A stretch of DNA of 64,000 bases from Muribaculaceae bacterium Isolate-036 (Harlan) (GTDB taxonomy: Bacteria; Bacteroidota; Bacteroidia; Bacteroidales; Muribaculaceae): contig RIAY01000001.1 in the NCBI GenBank assembly GCA_003833075.1, forward strand, positions 310,001 through 374,000, in the 5' to 3' direction. A program made the translations under genes and the position numbers. This document shows, in pieces, positions 19,042 through 28,218 of the stretch. Positions within the stretch are counted from its first letter, which is position 1; each line of letters starts with the position of its first letter. The notes beneath the pieces were generated by a model. That model ran no database searches. It saw only the letters and a list, made by a program, of their open reading frames with translations, and was not told the origin of the DNA.

Positions 19042-19497
19042 ATGAAGAAACTATTGCTTACACTTATGGCGGCGCTTATGGCTGTAACGGCAGCGAACGC
19101 ATCGATTTTCGACAAATACACCCTCAGACGCAGCGATCTTCCCGAGGAGGCTCAGACCATGCTTACGGAATACTTTCCGAAAGCGAAGGTAAGTATGATC
19201 AAGGTCGACAAGCACCTGTTGAAAAAGACAGATTACGATGTGCGGCTGTCGAACGGAATCAAGATTGAATTCAGTAACAAGGGGAAATGGACCTCCGTAG
19301 ACTGCGGAAAGAAAGAACTTCCCGAAGGGTTGGTTCCCGGAGCGATACGCAGATATATAGCGAAGAACTTCAGTGAACTGAAAGCCGTCAGCATCTGCAA
19401 GCGCAGTGGCGGCTACGACATAGGACTATCCGATGGAAATACCCATCGTTTCAACCTCCTCCACCAGTACAAAGGCACTGTCGCCGCCAAAGATTGA
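19042..19497 (+). CDS. PepSY-like (DUF2874-type) small periplasmic protein
   Basis: A 151-residue exported protein with signal peptide (cleavage near ANA) and two repeats of a PepSY-like unit: LPEEAQTMLTEYFPKAKVSMIKVDK...YDVRLSNGIKIEFSNKGKW and LVPGAIRRYIAKNFSELKAVSICKRSGGYDIGLSDG. Such beta-lactamase-inhibitor-like modules are common in Bacteroidetes as small periplasmic proteins; their function is largely unknown. It has no obvious link to the polysaccharide locus 138 nt upstream and is followed by a very strong terminator. Confidence 0.8.
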   Translation: MKKLLLTLMAALMAVTAANASIFDKYTLRRSDLPEEAQTMLTEYFPKAKVSMIKVDKHLLKKTDYDVRLSNGIKIEFSNKGKWTSVDCGKKELPEGLVPGAIRRYIAKNFSELKAVSICKRSGGYDIGLSDGNTHRFNLLHQYKGTVAAKD

Positions 19498-19516
19498 CCG
19501 CCACAAACACAAAAAC

Positions 19517-19558
19517 AGAGAGGCGGCGTTGCGCTCCATTGCGCAACGCCGCCTCTCT
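19517..19558 (+). terminator. Strong terminator after the PepSY-like gene
   Basis: A perfect 18-bp stem (19517-19534 with 19541-19558, arms starting AGAGAGGCGG) with a 6-nt loop. There is only a weak T-tract, so it could act on both strands or as a boundary element. Confidence 0.75.
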
Positions 19559-19595
19559 TGGTGCGGATTTATTATTTCGGAGCTGGCAAAAATAG

Positions 19596-19630
19596 AAGAC
19601 GTTGAAAATCATTTGATTTTTCAACGTCTT
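19596..19630. terminator. Hairpin between converging genes
   Basis: AAGACGTTGAAAATCA and TGATTTTTCAACGTCTT pair over 16 bp with one bulged base. It lies between the PepSY-like gene and the converging ATPase gene. A 12-base direct repeat AAATTGGGTAAT follows twice (about 19709 and 19730); nothing else was found up to 19750. Confidence 0.5.
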
Positions 19631-19750
19631 ATTTCAATGTTCTTCCCTCCCATGATTGGGCATTTAAGGTTCATGTCTTCTTGCTATTTTGCATATCAAA
19701 TATCGTTAAATTGGGTAATGAAATACGTCCAAATTGGGTAATACATCGGA

Positions 19751-20989
19751 TTAAAAATTACCGATATTGACAACTTTTATTGTGCTATTTTTCCACTTGA
19801 TGTATTCCTGTTGGTCGTTGGTGATGACAAGAAGGTTCTCGCAGTGGAGTTCTTCGGCGGCTTCGACGAGGGCGTTGAGTTCGCGTTTGCGGGTTTTCTC
19901 GGAGGTCATGTCGTAGCAGACTTGGATCAGTTGCTCGACTTTTGTGCCTTTGCGGGTAACGAAGTCGATCTCTTTGTCGTTGCGTGTGCGGTAATAGAAC
20001 AGTGTTTGTCCGGGAATATAGCCACGGCGCAGCAATTCGACAAACACTTGGTTCTCCAGCAGGCGACCGAGGTTCTCGCTGTGATTGAATGCGGTGCTTT
20101 GCACAAATCCATTGTCAACCACATACACCTTTTTAGGTGCTTTGGTCATCAATTTCAGTTTGTTGTTGAAACGCGGCAGGTAGAAGAAGAGATATGGTTC
20201 TGCAAGATAGTCACAGAATTTTTTTGTCGTTGCAACGCTTGACAACCCAAGCTCTCCGGCAAGGTCATTGGCAGATATGGGATTGCAGAAGTTGGAGAGC
20301 AGGTAAGTGGCAAGATTATATAGGTCGGTTGTGTTCCTCACCTTATGGCGTTTGGCAACATCTTTCAGCAGGATGGAATCAAACAGCGTCGAAAGATAAC
20401 TCTTGGTGATGCTACGTGCCGGGATTGTTTCCGGGTAACCGCCGTTGCGCATATAGTCATCAGCAAGCGTTATAGCCTGAGCAGCTTGTTCTTCCAGTTG
20501 CGGACTGACATTCCTCCAGTTCATCGTTTCTTCAAGGCTGAACGGGAGCATCTCGATCTGGAGATAACGCCCTGTAAGGACGGTAGCCATTTCGCGACTC
20601 AGCATATTGGCATTACTGCCCGTGATTACGAGGTTCTTGCCTCGACGGTAGAGCTTACTGACCCAAAGATCCCAGCCGGGAAGATTCTGGACTTCATCAA
20701 GCAGCATGAAGTCATAGCCTGGATAGACATCTTCAAGTGCTGACATCGCCAAGTCTTCATCCCACTTTTCAAGCAACTGATTGTCGTCGAAGTTGAGATA
20801 AGCGAAATTCTTGCCCTGCAACATAAGCAGAGCAAATACCGATTTGCCCACTCGGCGAGGCCCGGTTATAAGTTTGATAAGCGGATTTTGCAACAGTTCG
20901 TCGGCGTCATACCTTGTATGCCGTTGCTGATAAGGGCGCGACATCAGTTCATCTCGCTCTGCCCGCTGATTGAGTATCGTTGTTTTCAT
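19751..20989 (-). CDS. AAA ATPase with C-terminal DUF4143 domain
   Basis: A 412-residue P-loop ATPase of the archaeal-type DUF4143 group. Walker A is GPRRVGKS (about residues 43-50) and Walker B is FMLLDEVQN (about 92-100), then VITGSNANML (sensor-like). The C-terminal part contains YYRTRNDKEIDFV, which resembles a PD-(D/E)XK nuclease core. These genes are widespread, occur in variable copy number in Bacteroidales, and are of unknown role; defence or mobile-element functions have been suggested. The start codon is only 11 nt from the terminal repeat of a MITE-like element, which separates the gene from its probable promoter at 21201. Whether it is still expressed is unclear. Confidence 0.9.
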   Translation of the reverse strand: MKTTILNQRAERDELMSRPYQQRHTRYDADELLQNPLIKLITGPRRVGKSVFALLMLQGKNFAYLNFDDNQLLEKWDEDLAMSALEDVYPGYDFMLLDEVQNLPGWDLWVSKLYRRGKNLVITGSNANMLSREMATVLTGRYLQIEMLPFSLEETMNWRNVSPQLEEQAAQAITLADDYMRNGGYPETIPARSITKSYLSTLFDSILLKDVAKRHKVRNTTDLYNLATYLLSNFCNPISANDLAGELGLSSVATTKKFCDYLAEPYLFFYLPRFNNKLKLMTKAPKKVYVVDNGFVQSTAFNHSENLGRLLENQVFVELLRRGYIPGQTLFYYRTRNDKEIDFVTRKGTKVEQLIQVCYDMTSEKTRKRELNALVEAAEELHCENLLVITNDQQEYIKWKNSTIKVVNIGNF

Positions 20990-21000
20990 TGCAATCTGTT

Positions 21001-21188
21001 TTAGAAACTGTTTAAATTTATTACGAAAAAAACATTATAAAGAATCTTTCGGGAATTTTGAGGTTCTTTTGGCTGCTTCCGCCAAGTTTCGGCAGTCGAA
21101 ACCTTTCGGTTTCTCCTTTCTCAACTCGCGGAATCACCTCAAAAATAACTCTCAATCTTCCTCGAAAATAAATTTAAACAGTTTCTTA
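21001..21188. mobile_element. MITE-like 188-bp inverted-repeat element
   Basis: The ends TTAGAAACTGTTTAAATTTA (21001-) and its complement ending at 21188 match over about 21 of 22 bases. Inside, a second pair (TTTTGAGGT near 21057 and ACCTCAAAA near 21136) makes a nested inverted repeat. There is no open reading frame, so it would depend on a transposase in trans. Related sequences (TTAGAAGCTGTTTAAA) occur in this window as a hairpin at 38984-39027 and as a single copy at 45950-45965. No clear target duplication is seen. Confidence 0.65.
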
Positions 21189-21193
21189 GACTG

Positions 21194-21201
21194 CAAATAT
21201 A
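21194..21201 (-). promoter_or_regulatory. -7 promoter box for the DUF4143 ATPase gene
   Basis: The - strand reads TATATTTG here, matching TAnnTTTG. It lies just outside the MITE-like element, so transcripts would carry the entire palindrome as a leader of about 190 nt. Confidence 0.5.
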
Positions 21202-21334
21202 GCTAATTTTATTCATTTGTATCTCTGTATTGAACAAAGTAGGCAATATTTTATTCAATAGACTTTCGCCAACTTACTGTTTTTAATATAATATCCTGTT
21301 AACTTCGATAGAAGTTCGATGCTTTTGAATCATA

Positions 21335-21487
21335 TCAAAGCATGGCGGCAATCTGTTTTTCCACAGCCGTGCGTATAAACGAGTTGATGGATACTCCAGC
21401 CTGTTTTGCGAGGTAAGCTACACGGGAGTGAATGTCGGGAGTAAGACGCACGTTCAAAGAGCCGGAATATTCTGTCGGATAGGGGTA
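21335..21487 (-). pseudogene. Remnant of a HicB-type antitoxin (C-terminal RHH part)
   Basis: The - strand encodes 50 codons after an in-frame stop at 21490-21488, reading EYSGSLNVRLTPDIHSRVAY, then LAKQAGVSINSFIRTAVEK and a stop. This is the ribbon-helix-helix end of HicB antitoxins. The N-terminal partial RNase-like domain and any start codon are missing, and no HicA toxin is next to it. The broken end abuts the terminator of tRNA-Arg, suggesting a deletion or an insertion at the 3' side of the tRNA. Confidence 0.75.
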
Positions 21488-21491
21488 TTAC

Positions 21492-21528
21492 AAAAAAATC
21501 GCTGAAACCGTCTTGGTTTCAGCGATTT
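21492..21528 (-). terminator. Terminator of tRNA-Arg
   Basis: On the - strand AAATCGCTGAAACC pairs with GGTTTCAGCGATTT over 14 bp around AAGAC, followed by a run of T. It lies 25 nt past the tRNA 3' end. Confidence 0.8.
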
Positions 21529-21552
21529 GCGGCATCTTGCCGATTTGTTCTG

Positions 21553-21626
21553 TGATCCGGTTGGGATTCGAACCCAAGACCCACAGCTTAGAAGGCTGTT
21601 GCTCTATCCAGCTGAGCTACCAGACC
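21553..21626 (-). tRNA. tRNA-Arg (anticodon TCT)
   Basis: The 74-nt cloverleaf reads GGTCTGG as acceptor arm, paired with CCGGATC; a D-arm of GCTC/GAGC; anticodon stem ACAGC/GCTGT with loop CTTCTAA (anticodon TCT); and T-arm TTGGG-TTCGAAT-CCCAA. CCA is not encoded. It stands alone, with its own promoter and terminator. Confidence 0.95.
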
Positions 21627-21670
21627 TGCCGTTACCGTTGCGGAGAAACTCTCGCTCTGGTTTGCAACCG

Positions 21671-21678
21671 CAAAGTTA
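21671..21678 (-). promoter_or_regulatory. -7 promoter box of tRNA-Arg
   Basis: TAACTTTG on the - strand, 45 nt before the mature tRNA 5' end, matches TAnnTTTG. The rest of 21679-21922 contains only the sdh promoter. Confidence 0.6.
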
Positions 21679-21793
21679 TATAAAATTTCGGAAACTGCAA
21701 TCGGTTAATCATTAAAAATCTATTTTCATGGCTATAATTTGAATTATTTAAGAAAAATTTCCTTAATAATTTTACGGATTGCGGAAATAATCA

Positions 21794-21801
21794 TAAATTT
21801 G
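21794..21801 (+). promoter_or_regulatory. -7 promoter box of the sdhCAB operon
   Basis: TAAATTTG with a TTG about 16 nt upstream (GGATTGCGG near 21774). The leader to the sdhC ATG is about 115 nt; no conserved RNA structure was recognised. Confidence 0.6.
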
Positions 21802-21922
21802 CAAGAAGAACTGTTCTGTGGTAGCCTCTCTGTCTGTTTTCAATATGGGGCAGGTGAATAGAGACAGCCGACGACGATAAGAAAACTGAATAAAATAATC
21901 TAATAATTAATTTAAAACTGCT

Positions 21923-22951
21923 ATGTGGTTATCAAACTCGTCTGTAGGACGTAAATTCGTAATGGCCCTGTCGGGTGCATTCCTCGTCCTATTCGTAACT
22001 TTCCATTGTTTGATGAACGCCGTAGCCATCTGCTGGCCCGCAGCATACAACTCGGTTTGCGAATTCTTAGGCGCAAACTGGTATGCACTGGCGGCTTCAG
22101 CTGTCTTGGCTCTCTTCATCATCGTCCACATCATCTACGCTGTGATGCTTACCGTGCAGAACCGCAAGGCACGCGGTAACGTGCGCTATGCCATCTCCAA
22201 GACTCCCAAAAGCGTGGAATGGTCGTCAAAGAACATGTTCGTGCTCGGTATCGTGATCCTCGCATTCCTCGTGGTTCACCTTATCCAGTTCTGGGCAAAG
22301 ATGCAGCTCGTTGAGATCCTCGGTGATCACGGCACTGTGCCCCCTGCGGCAGGTACGCTCTTCATCCAGATGGCTTTCTCTGAGGTTTGGACTCCGATTG
22401 TCTACATCATCGGTTTCATCGCTCTCTGGTTCCACTTCAACCATGGTTTCTGGTCGATGTTCCAGTCTATCGGCTGGGATAACAATGTCTGGATTCCCCG
22501 CTTGAAGAAAGTGGCTTGCGTATGGGCTTCGCTTGTGGTGCTTTGCTTCATCGCACAGGCTATCGTCTTCACCGTAAGAGCCAACGAAAACTATTACATC
22601 AAGAACGAGGCTCTCCGCGAACAATACAAGGATATGGTATGGCCTATGATGGAGAAGGATTTCGGTCCTGACATGGCGCAGCTCGGCATGCAGATCAAGA
22701 TGTCTCCCTACAGCCAGGTTTCCATGGGTCTCCGTCAGATGGAGCAGCAGCAGGCTCAGCAGATCGAGCAGCTCAGCACTCCCGAGGGTAAAGACTATGT
22801 GAAAAACAATCCTCAGATGCAGACTCAGCTTGAAAACATGACCAAGCAGCACAAGTCGCTTGAGAATGTAGTCAAATTCTTCGATTATCTCGAGCAGGCT
22901 GACAACAAACCCGAATTAGAAATTCCCGGCCAGCCCGGACAACCCCAGTAA
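21923..22951 (+). CDS. sdhC: Succinate dehydrogenase/fumarate reductase cytochrome b subunit with C-terminal extension
   Basis: Membrane anchor that carries haem b and passes electrons between quinones and the flavoprotein. The first about 225 residues show five hydrophobic helices with histidines in them ([40 protein letters not shown]), as in single-subunit diheme-type (class B) anchors. Family members in Bacteroides are, from memory, about 230 residues; this one is 342. The added tail of about 115 residues is Met/Gln-rich, charged, and probably a helical hairpin or coiled coil, ending in a Pro/Gly/Gln-rich stretch. The tail stays in frame and runs to 8 nt before sdhA, so it is not a sequencing artefact of the stop codon. 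Confidence 0.9.
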   Translation: MWLSNSSVGRKFVMALSGAFLVLFVTFHCLMNAVAICWPAAYNSVCEFLGANWYALAASAVLALFIIVHIIYAVMLTVQNRKARGNVRYAISKTPKSVEWSSKNMFVLGIVILAFLVVHLIQFWAKMQLVEILGDHGTVPPAAGTLFIQMAFSEVWTPIVYIIGFIALWFHFNHGFWSMFQSIGWDNNVWIPRLKKVACVWASLVVLCFIAQAIVFTVRANENYYIKNEALREQYKDMVWPMMEKDFGPDMAQLGMQIKMSPYSQVSMGLRQMEQQQAQQIEQLSTPEGKDYVKNNPQMQTQLENMTKQHKSLENVVKFFDYLEQADNKPELEIPGQPGQPQ

Positions 22952-22959
22952 TTAGCGAT

Positions 22960-24981
22960 ATGGAAGCAACAGATAAAGTAAGAGTAATGAATCCGGCCGA
23001 TTCCAAGATCCCGGAGGGTCCTGTCGCTGAAAAATGGACCAACTATAAAGCTCATCAGAAACTCGTAAACCCGGCAAACAAACGTAAACTTGACGTGATC
23101 GTTGTCGGCACAGGTCTTGCAGGTGCTTCTGCAGCCTCAACTCTCGCAGAGATGGGTTTCAACGTGCTTAATTTCTGTATTCAGGATTCACCCCGCCGTG
23201 CACACTCTATCGCGGCTCAGGGTGGTATCAATGCAGCCAAAAATTATCAGAACGACGGTGATTCCGTTTACCGCCTGTTCTATGACACTGTGAAGGGTGG
23301 TGACTACCGTGCCCGTGAGGCTAATGTATACCGTCTCGCAGAGGTCTCTAACAATATCATCGACCAGTGTGTGGCACAGGGTGTGCCTTTCGCACGCGAA
23401 TACGGCGGTCTCCTCGCCAACCGTTCATTCGGTGGTGCTCAGGTGAGCCGTACATTCTACGCCAAAGGTCAGACCGGTCAGCAGCTTCTTCTCGGTGCAT
23501 ACAGCTCGCTCAACCGCCAGATCCAGCTCGGCAAGGTCAAGAGCTATAACCGCTATGAGATGCACGAACTCGTGCTCATCAAAGACAAGGACGGTGTTGA
23601 ACGCGCACGCGGCATCATCGCCAAGAACCTCGTTACAGGTAAGTTCGAGCGCTTCGCAGCTCACGCCGTAGTTATCGCCACCGGCGGTTACGGTAATGCA
23701 TATTTCCTTTCTACAAACGCGATGGGTTGCAACTGCTCCGCAGCCATGGCATGCTACCGCAAGGGCGCATACTTCGCAAATCCCGCGTTCGTTCAGATTC
23801 ACCCAACATGTATCCCCGTTCACGGCGACAAGCAGTCAAAGCTTACACTTATGTCAGAATCGCTCCGTAACGATGGTCGTATCTGGGTTCCCAAGAAGCT
23901 TGAAGATGCAGTAAAACTTCAGAAAGGTGAAATAAAAGGTAGCGACATTCCTGAGGAAGACCGCGACTATTATCTGGAGCGCCGTTATCCGGCGTTCGGT
24001 AACCTCGTACCCCGTGACGTGGCTTCACGCGCGGCAAAAGAGCGTTGCGATGCCGGTTTCGGTGTGAACAACACCGGTCTTGCCGTGTTCCTTGATTTCT
24101 CTGAGGCTATCAACCGTCTCGGCATCGACGTGGTTCGTCAGCGTTATGGCAACCTCTTCGACATGTACGAAGAGATCACGGACGTTAACCCGGGTGAGTT
24201 CGCACGTGAGGAGAATGGCGTTAACTATTACAATCCGATGATGATCTTCCCCGCTATCCACTACACAATGGGTGGTATCTGGGTAGACTATGAGCTTCAG
24301 ACTTCAGTCAAGGGTCTCTTCGCTATCGGTGAGTGTAACTTCTCTGACCATGGCGCTAACCGTCTTGGCGCTTCGGCTCTCATGCAGGGTCTTGCCGACG
24401 GTTACTTCGTGCTTCCCTACACAATTCAGAATTACCTCAGCGACCAGATCACCGTTCCCCACTTCAAGACTGATACTCCTGAATTCGACGAGGCTCAGAA
24501 GAAGTGTGAGGATGCCGAGGCGAAACTTCTCAACATCAAGGGCACACGCTCTGTGGATTCAATCCATAAGGAGCTCGGTCACATCATGTGGGAATACGTC
24601 GGCATGGCACGTGACAAAGAGGGTCTTCAGCTTGCGCTTGAGAAGCTCAAAGAGATCCGCAAGACTTTCAACTCCGATCTTTTCGTGCCCGGAACAACAG
24701 AGGGTATGAATATCGAGCTTGACAAGGCGTTCCGTCTCAACGACTTCATCACAATGGGCGAACTTGTCGCTTACGACGCTTTGAACCGTAACGAAAGCTG
24801 CGGCGGTCACTTCCGCACAGAGTATCAGACACCCGAGGGTGAGGCTCTCCGCGATGACAAGGATTATTTCTACGTTTCCTGCTGGGAATACGAAGGCAGC
24901 GACGAGAAAGCACCCGAGCTTATCAAAGAGACGCTTCACTACGAGGCAATCAAAGTTCAGACACGTAACTACAAGTCATAA
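22960..24981 (+). CDS. sdhA: Succinate dehydrogenase/fumarate reductase flavoprotein subunit
   Basis: Catalytic FAD subunit interconverting succinate and fumarate; in gut Bacteroidales it mostly acts as fumarate reductase in anaerobic respiration to succinate and propionate. The 673-residue protein has the FAD-binding [13 protein letters not shown] (about 47-60), the flavin-attachment region [17 protein letters not shown] with the FAD-linked histidine, the active-site HPTCIP, and [19 protein letters not shown]. It starts 8 nt after sdhC and is followed by sdhB after 24 nt. Confidence 0.97.
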   Translation: MEATDKVRVMNPADSKIPEGPVAEKWTNYKAHQKLVNPANKRKLDVIVVGTGLAGASAASTLAEMGFNVLNFCIQDSPRRAHSIAAQGGINAAKNYQNDGDSVYRLFYDTVKGGDYRAREANVYRLAEVSNNIIDQCVAQGVPFAREYGGLLANRSFGGAQVSRTFYAKGQTGQQLLLGAYSSLNRQIQLGKVKSYNRYEMHELVLIKDKDGVERARGIIAKNLVTGKFERFAAHAVVIATGGYGNAYFLSTNAMGCNCSAAMACYRKGAYFANPAFVQIHPTCIPVHGDKQSKLTLMSESLRNDGRIWVPKKLEDAVKLQKGEIKGSDIPEEDRDYYLERRYPAFGNLVPRDVASRAAKERCDAGFGVNNTGLAVFLDFSEAINRLGIDVVRQRYGNLFDMYEEITDVNPGEFAREENGVNYYNPMMIFPAIHYTMGGIWVDYELQTSVKGLFAIGECNFSDHGANRLGASALMQGLADGYFVLPYTIQNYLSDQITVPHFKTDTPEFDEAQKKCEDAEAKLLNIKGTRSVDSIHKELGHIMWEYVGMARDKEGLQLALEKLKEIRKTFNSDLFVPGTTEGMNIELDKAFRLNDFITMGELVAYDALNRNESCGGHFRTEYQTPEGEALRDDKDYFYVSCWEYEGSDEKAPELIKETLHYEAIKVQTRNYKS

Positions 24982-25005
24982 CAACCCTTAAAACAGAATT
25001 CAACA

Positions 25006-25764
25006 ATGGAAGAAAATATAATGAAAGTCAACCTTAAGGTGTGGCGTCAGGCCGGACCTAAGGAGAAGGGCGCATTTGTGACTTACAGTGATGTTGAGAC
25101 AACGCCCGACACCTCATTCCTCGAGACTCTCGATATTCTCAACGAGAGCCTTATCGAGAAAGGTGAAGAGCCTATCGTGTTCGATCACGACTGCCGCGAG
25201 GGTATCTGCGGTATGTGCTCGCTTTATGTCAACGGTCATCCTCACGGTCCCGCTACAGGCGCCACTACCTGCCAGCTTTACATGCGCCGTTTCGCCAATG
25301 GCGAGACAATCACTGTAGAGCCTTGGCGTTCTGCTGCATTCCCGGTGATAAAAGACCTTATGGTAGACCGTAACGCGTTCGACAAGATCCAGCAGGCAGG
25401 CGGCTATGTTAGCTTCAATTGTGGCGGTGCACAGGATGCCAACGCCCTCCCGATCTCCAAGGTTAATGCCGACGAGGCTATGGATTCGGCAAGCTGTATC
25501 GGTTGCGGTGCCTGTGTGGCAGCATGTAAGAACGGTTCGGCTATGCTCTTCGTTTCCGCGAAGATAAACCAGCTCTCTTACCTCCCGCAGGGTGAGGTGG
25601 AGAAAGACCGTCGCGTCCGTGCAATGGTTGCCAAGATGGACGAACTCGGTTTCGGTAACTGCACCAACACCGGTGCCTGTGCAGCTGAATGTCCGAAAAA
25701 CATCAAGCTTGCCAACATCGGTCGCATGAACCGTCAGTTCATCGCCGCCAAGTGCAAAGAATAA
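25006..25764 (+). CDS. sdhB: Succinate dehydrogenase/fumarate reductase iron-sulfur subunit
   Basis: Electron-transfer subunit with three clusters. Cysteine groups seen: [12 protein letters not shown] with a following CQLY for the [2Fe-2S] cluster, [15 protein letters not shown] for the [4Fe-4S] and [15 protein letters not shown] for the third cluster. The length of 252 residues is normal. Two start codons are possible ([10 protein letters not shown]); the second, six codons later, is equally plausible. It ends the operon, with a strong terminator 20 nt further on. Confidence 0.96.
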   Translation: MEENIMKVNLKVWRQAGPKEKGAFVTYSDVETTPDTSFLETLDILNESLIEKGEEPIVFDHDCREGICGMCSLYVNGHPHGPATGATTCQLYMRRFANGETITVEPWRSAAFPVIKDLMVDRNAFDKIQQAGGYVSFNCGGAQDANALPISKVNADEAMDSASCIGCGACVAACKNGSAMLFVSAKINQLSYLPQGEVEKDRRVRAMVAKMDELGFGNCTNTGACAAECPKNIKLANIGRMNRQFIAAKCKE

Positions 25765-25785
25765 GACAGTAAGTAACAATATGAA

Positions 25786-25821
25786 AGTCGTCCGAATTTT
25801 CATTCGGACGACTCTTTTTTT
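25786..25821 (+). terminator. Terminator of the sdhCAB operon
   Basis: AGTCGTCCGAA and TTCGGACGACT form a perfect 11-bp stem with a 6-nt loop, followed by seven T. Confidence 0.9.
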
Positions 25822-25854
25822 ATCTGAATCTATATTTTTTAAGGATTTTTTTAT

Positions 25855-25862
25855 TAATTTTG
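25855..25862 (+). promoter_or_regulatory. -7 promoter box of the broken outer-membrane receptor gene
   Basis: TAATTTTG, 31 nt before the ATG at 25894, matches TAnnTTTG. Confidence 0.5.
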
Positions 25863-25893
25863 AGATTAATACCTTATAAAACTCATCAACATT

Positions 25894-28216
25894 ATGCACA
25901 TCTTCACTTTCTTTAGAAAAAGTTTCTTTAAGAGATTGTTTATATTAGCTCCTGCTTGTTGTTTCTCTTATGTCTGCGGATTAGGGGCAATAATCTCCGG
26001 TATTGTATATGATGAATCTGACAAGCCAGTAGAGTATGCTTCGGTGCGCTTAAGTTCAGAGGATTCAAAATACATTAAAGGTGGAGTTTCGACAGAAAAA
26101 GGTGTGTATTTCATTGACGGGCTTGAAAACGGGAAATATATAATTTCATTTTCTTGTGTGGGATATGAATCCCGGAGCATACCATTCGAAATATCGAATG
26201 ACAATAACTTGAACCTTAATGTGAATCTGAAAACCACTCATACATCTCTTGATGAGGTTGTCGTGACCGGAGACAGGTTTATCCGCACTGCGGATGGATT
26301 GAAGATATATCCCGACAAGCAACAGAAAAAACATTCCGGTTCCGGGTTTGACTTAATAAACAATCTTATGATTCCCGGTGTGTCGGTGGATGTTGCAAAG
26401 GGTTCTGTGCGTGCATTCGGTGGCAGCGTTGCCATCTATATAGATGGTATGAAATCCGATTACCGTGAGATGCAGCAATTGCGACCGGAAGATGTGGAAT
26501 CTGTGCAGTATATGGAAGCTCCGACAGGTAAATATGCGGGAGACAACGCCAGTATCAATATAATTCTCAAAAAACGTACTTCCGGTGGTTACGTTTCAAT
26601 AGATGCGCTTCAACGGCTGGGTTATCTTAACGGTGACTACAATCTCGCTGCAAGATATTATAACAAGAATACTCAGTATACTCTATATGGCGGTATTGAT
26701 TATAACAAGATTAATGGTAATAGGTTAGATAAACAGGAAACAATACTGTTCCCATTGGAACCGATAGATCGCAACTACGCGACAGCGGGTTCCCGAATGA
26801 GCAACAACAATCAATATGCCCAGTTTAGGATAAGGAATAAAAATGATAGGCGAACTTTAAGGGCGACATTCAATTTCCTTAGAAATGCTACTCCTGAAGA
26901 TTTCACATCCTATATGCTTACATATTCCGGAAATACGATCGGCAATAGGAGGGTGGATGCTTCTCAGAACACGGTTACAAGGAATTATCAATACAACCTC
27001 GGTTTGAGTGGAAATTTTAAACTGAATCATAATCAGATGATTGATGCTTCGGCAAACGCGACGGCTTCACGCAACCATTATGATTACTGTTATACAGAAA
27101 ACAACGAAGCTGCAATATCAAATACTTTGGAAAATCTCTATAATTTTCAAGGGAATATCAATTATATTAAGAACTTTAACAACAGTAATTCCTTGACAAT
27201 AAAATTATTTGAATTGTTCAATGTCTCTTCTGCTGACTATCGTGGCACAAACAGTTCCTGGCAGCATTTATGGACATCTGAAACTATACTTTTCGCTGAA
27301 TATGCCCGGCAATTGTGGGGTATAGCATCATTGCGCCTTACCCCTGGAATGTCGGCTCAGGTATACAGGCAGCATGGGCATGACAGGGTCTCTAAATTCG
27401 GTCCGAGGGCACAGATCGTGTTCACCTTGAAGCCGGCAAGAAACCAATTCATACAGCTTAACGGCTTCTATGGAAATTCCTATCCGGAACTTTCATATAT
27501 GAACGGGGCAACCCAACAAGTTGACATGATTCAACAGAAAAAGGGTAACCCTGACCTTAAGCAAACCAAGCTGACTACTGCCATGGGGGTGTATGGAATC
27601 GGATTCAAACGCCTTCCTTCAGGCAATGCTTCAGTATAATGGTGCGGATGATCTGCCTCTTCCTTCATACTTCATTGAGAAGGATATGCTTGTGCAGACA
27701 TTTGACGGTAACGGGATATGGCGTCAACTGAACGGCAGCCTGTCCGCAACATGGACTCCTTCGAATATTTTCAATATGCAGGCAGGAGGCGGATACATGT
27801 ATAACCGTTATTCCAGAGTGGCAGACCTTTCCGCGGCATGCTGGTACGCAACGTTATCGGCAAATATTTACCTCAAGGATTTTGCCATCTTCTTGCGTGG
27901 CTCCACACCTCAGAAGGCGGTTTCGCTTGAACTTGAAACTGTAAAGACGATCTGGCAATACTCCATATCGGCGACATGGTCCAAAGGTCCGTTCCGGGCA
28001 GAGGTTGGATTCAACAATCCTTTCCTTAAGCATCCCTATTATGATATGAATATCTTGTTACCTGTCTATAATAGTTCAAGCCGCAGGTATTCTAAAACAG
28101 ACTCCCAGTCTGCATATCTGAAGCTGTCTTATTATTTCGATTTCGGCAAAAAGACTAAACATGACAAAGTCAACATTGACAAGACAATCAACAGTGGTAT
28201 CCTGAAAGCAAATTGA
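25894..28216 (+). pseudogene. Frameshifted TonB-dependent-type outer-membrane beta-barrel protein
   Basis: Two overlapping frames together encode one protein of about 770 residues: signal peptide, a carboxypeptidase-regulatory-like domain (ISGIVYDESDKPVEYASV...), a plug with VVVTGDRF and YIDGMKSDYREM, and an OMP_b-brl_3-type barrel. The first frame ends at 27639 in the tail SGNASV; the second continues the barrel as LQAMLQYNGADDLPLP up to 28216. The switch lies at about 27605-27625 and corresponds to one extra base (or two missing). The C-terminal barrel part is otherwise intact, so the mutation is recent or a sequencing error. The function is not tied to any neighbour; it stands alone with its own promoter. 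Confidence 0.8.
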
Positions 28217-28218
28217 TT

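Noticed and set aside
19433..19741. 102-codon frame following the PepSY-like gene
   Set aside because: It runs through two hairpins and repeats with no protein-like pattern.
25114..25899. 261-codon - strand frame opposite sdhB
   Set aside because: Antisense to a highly conserved gene and running across its terminator.
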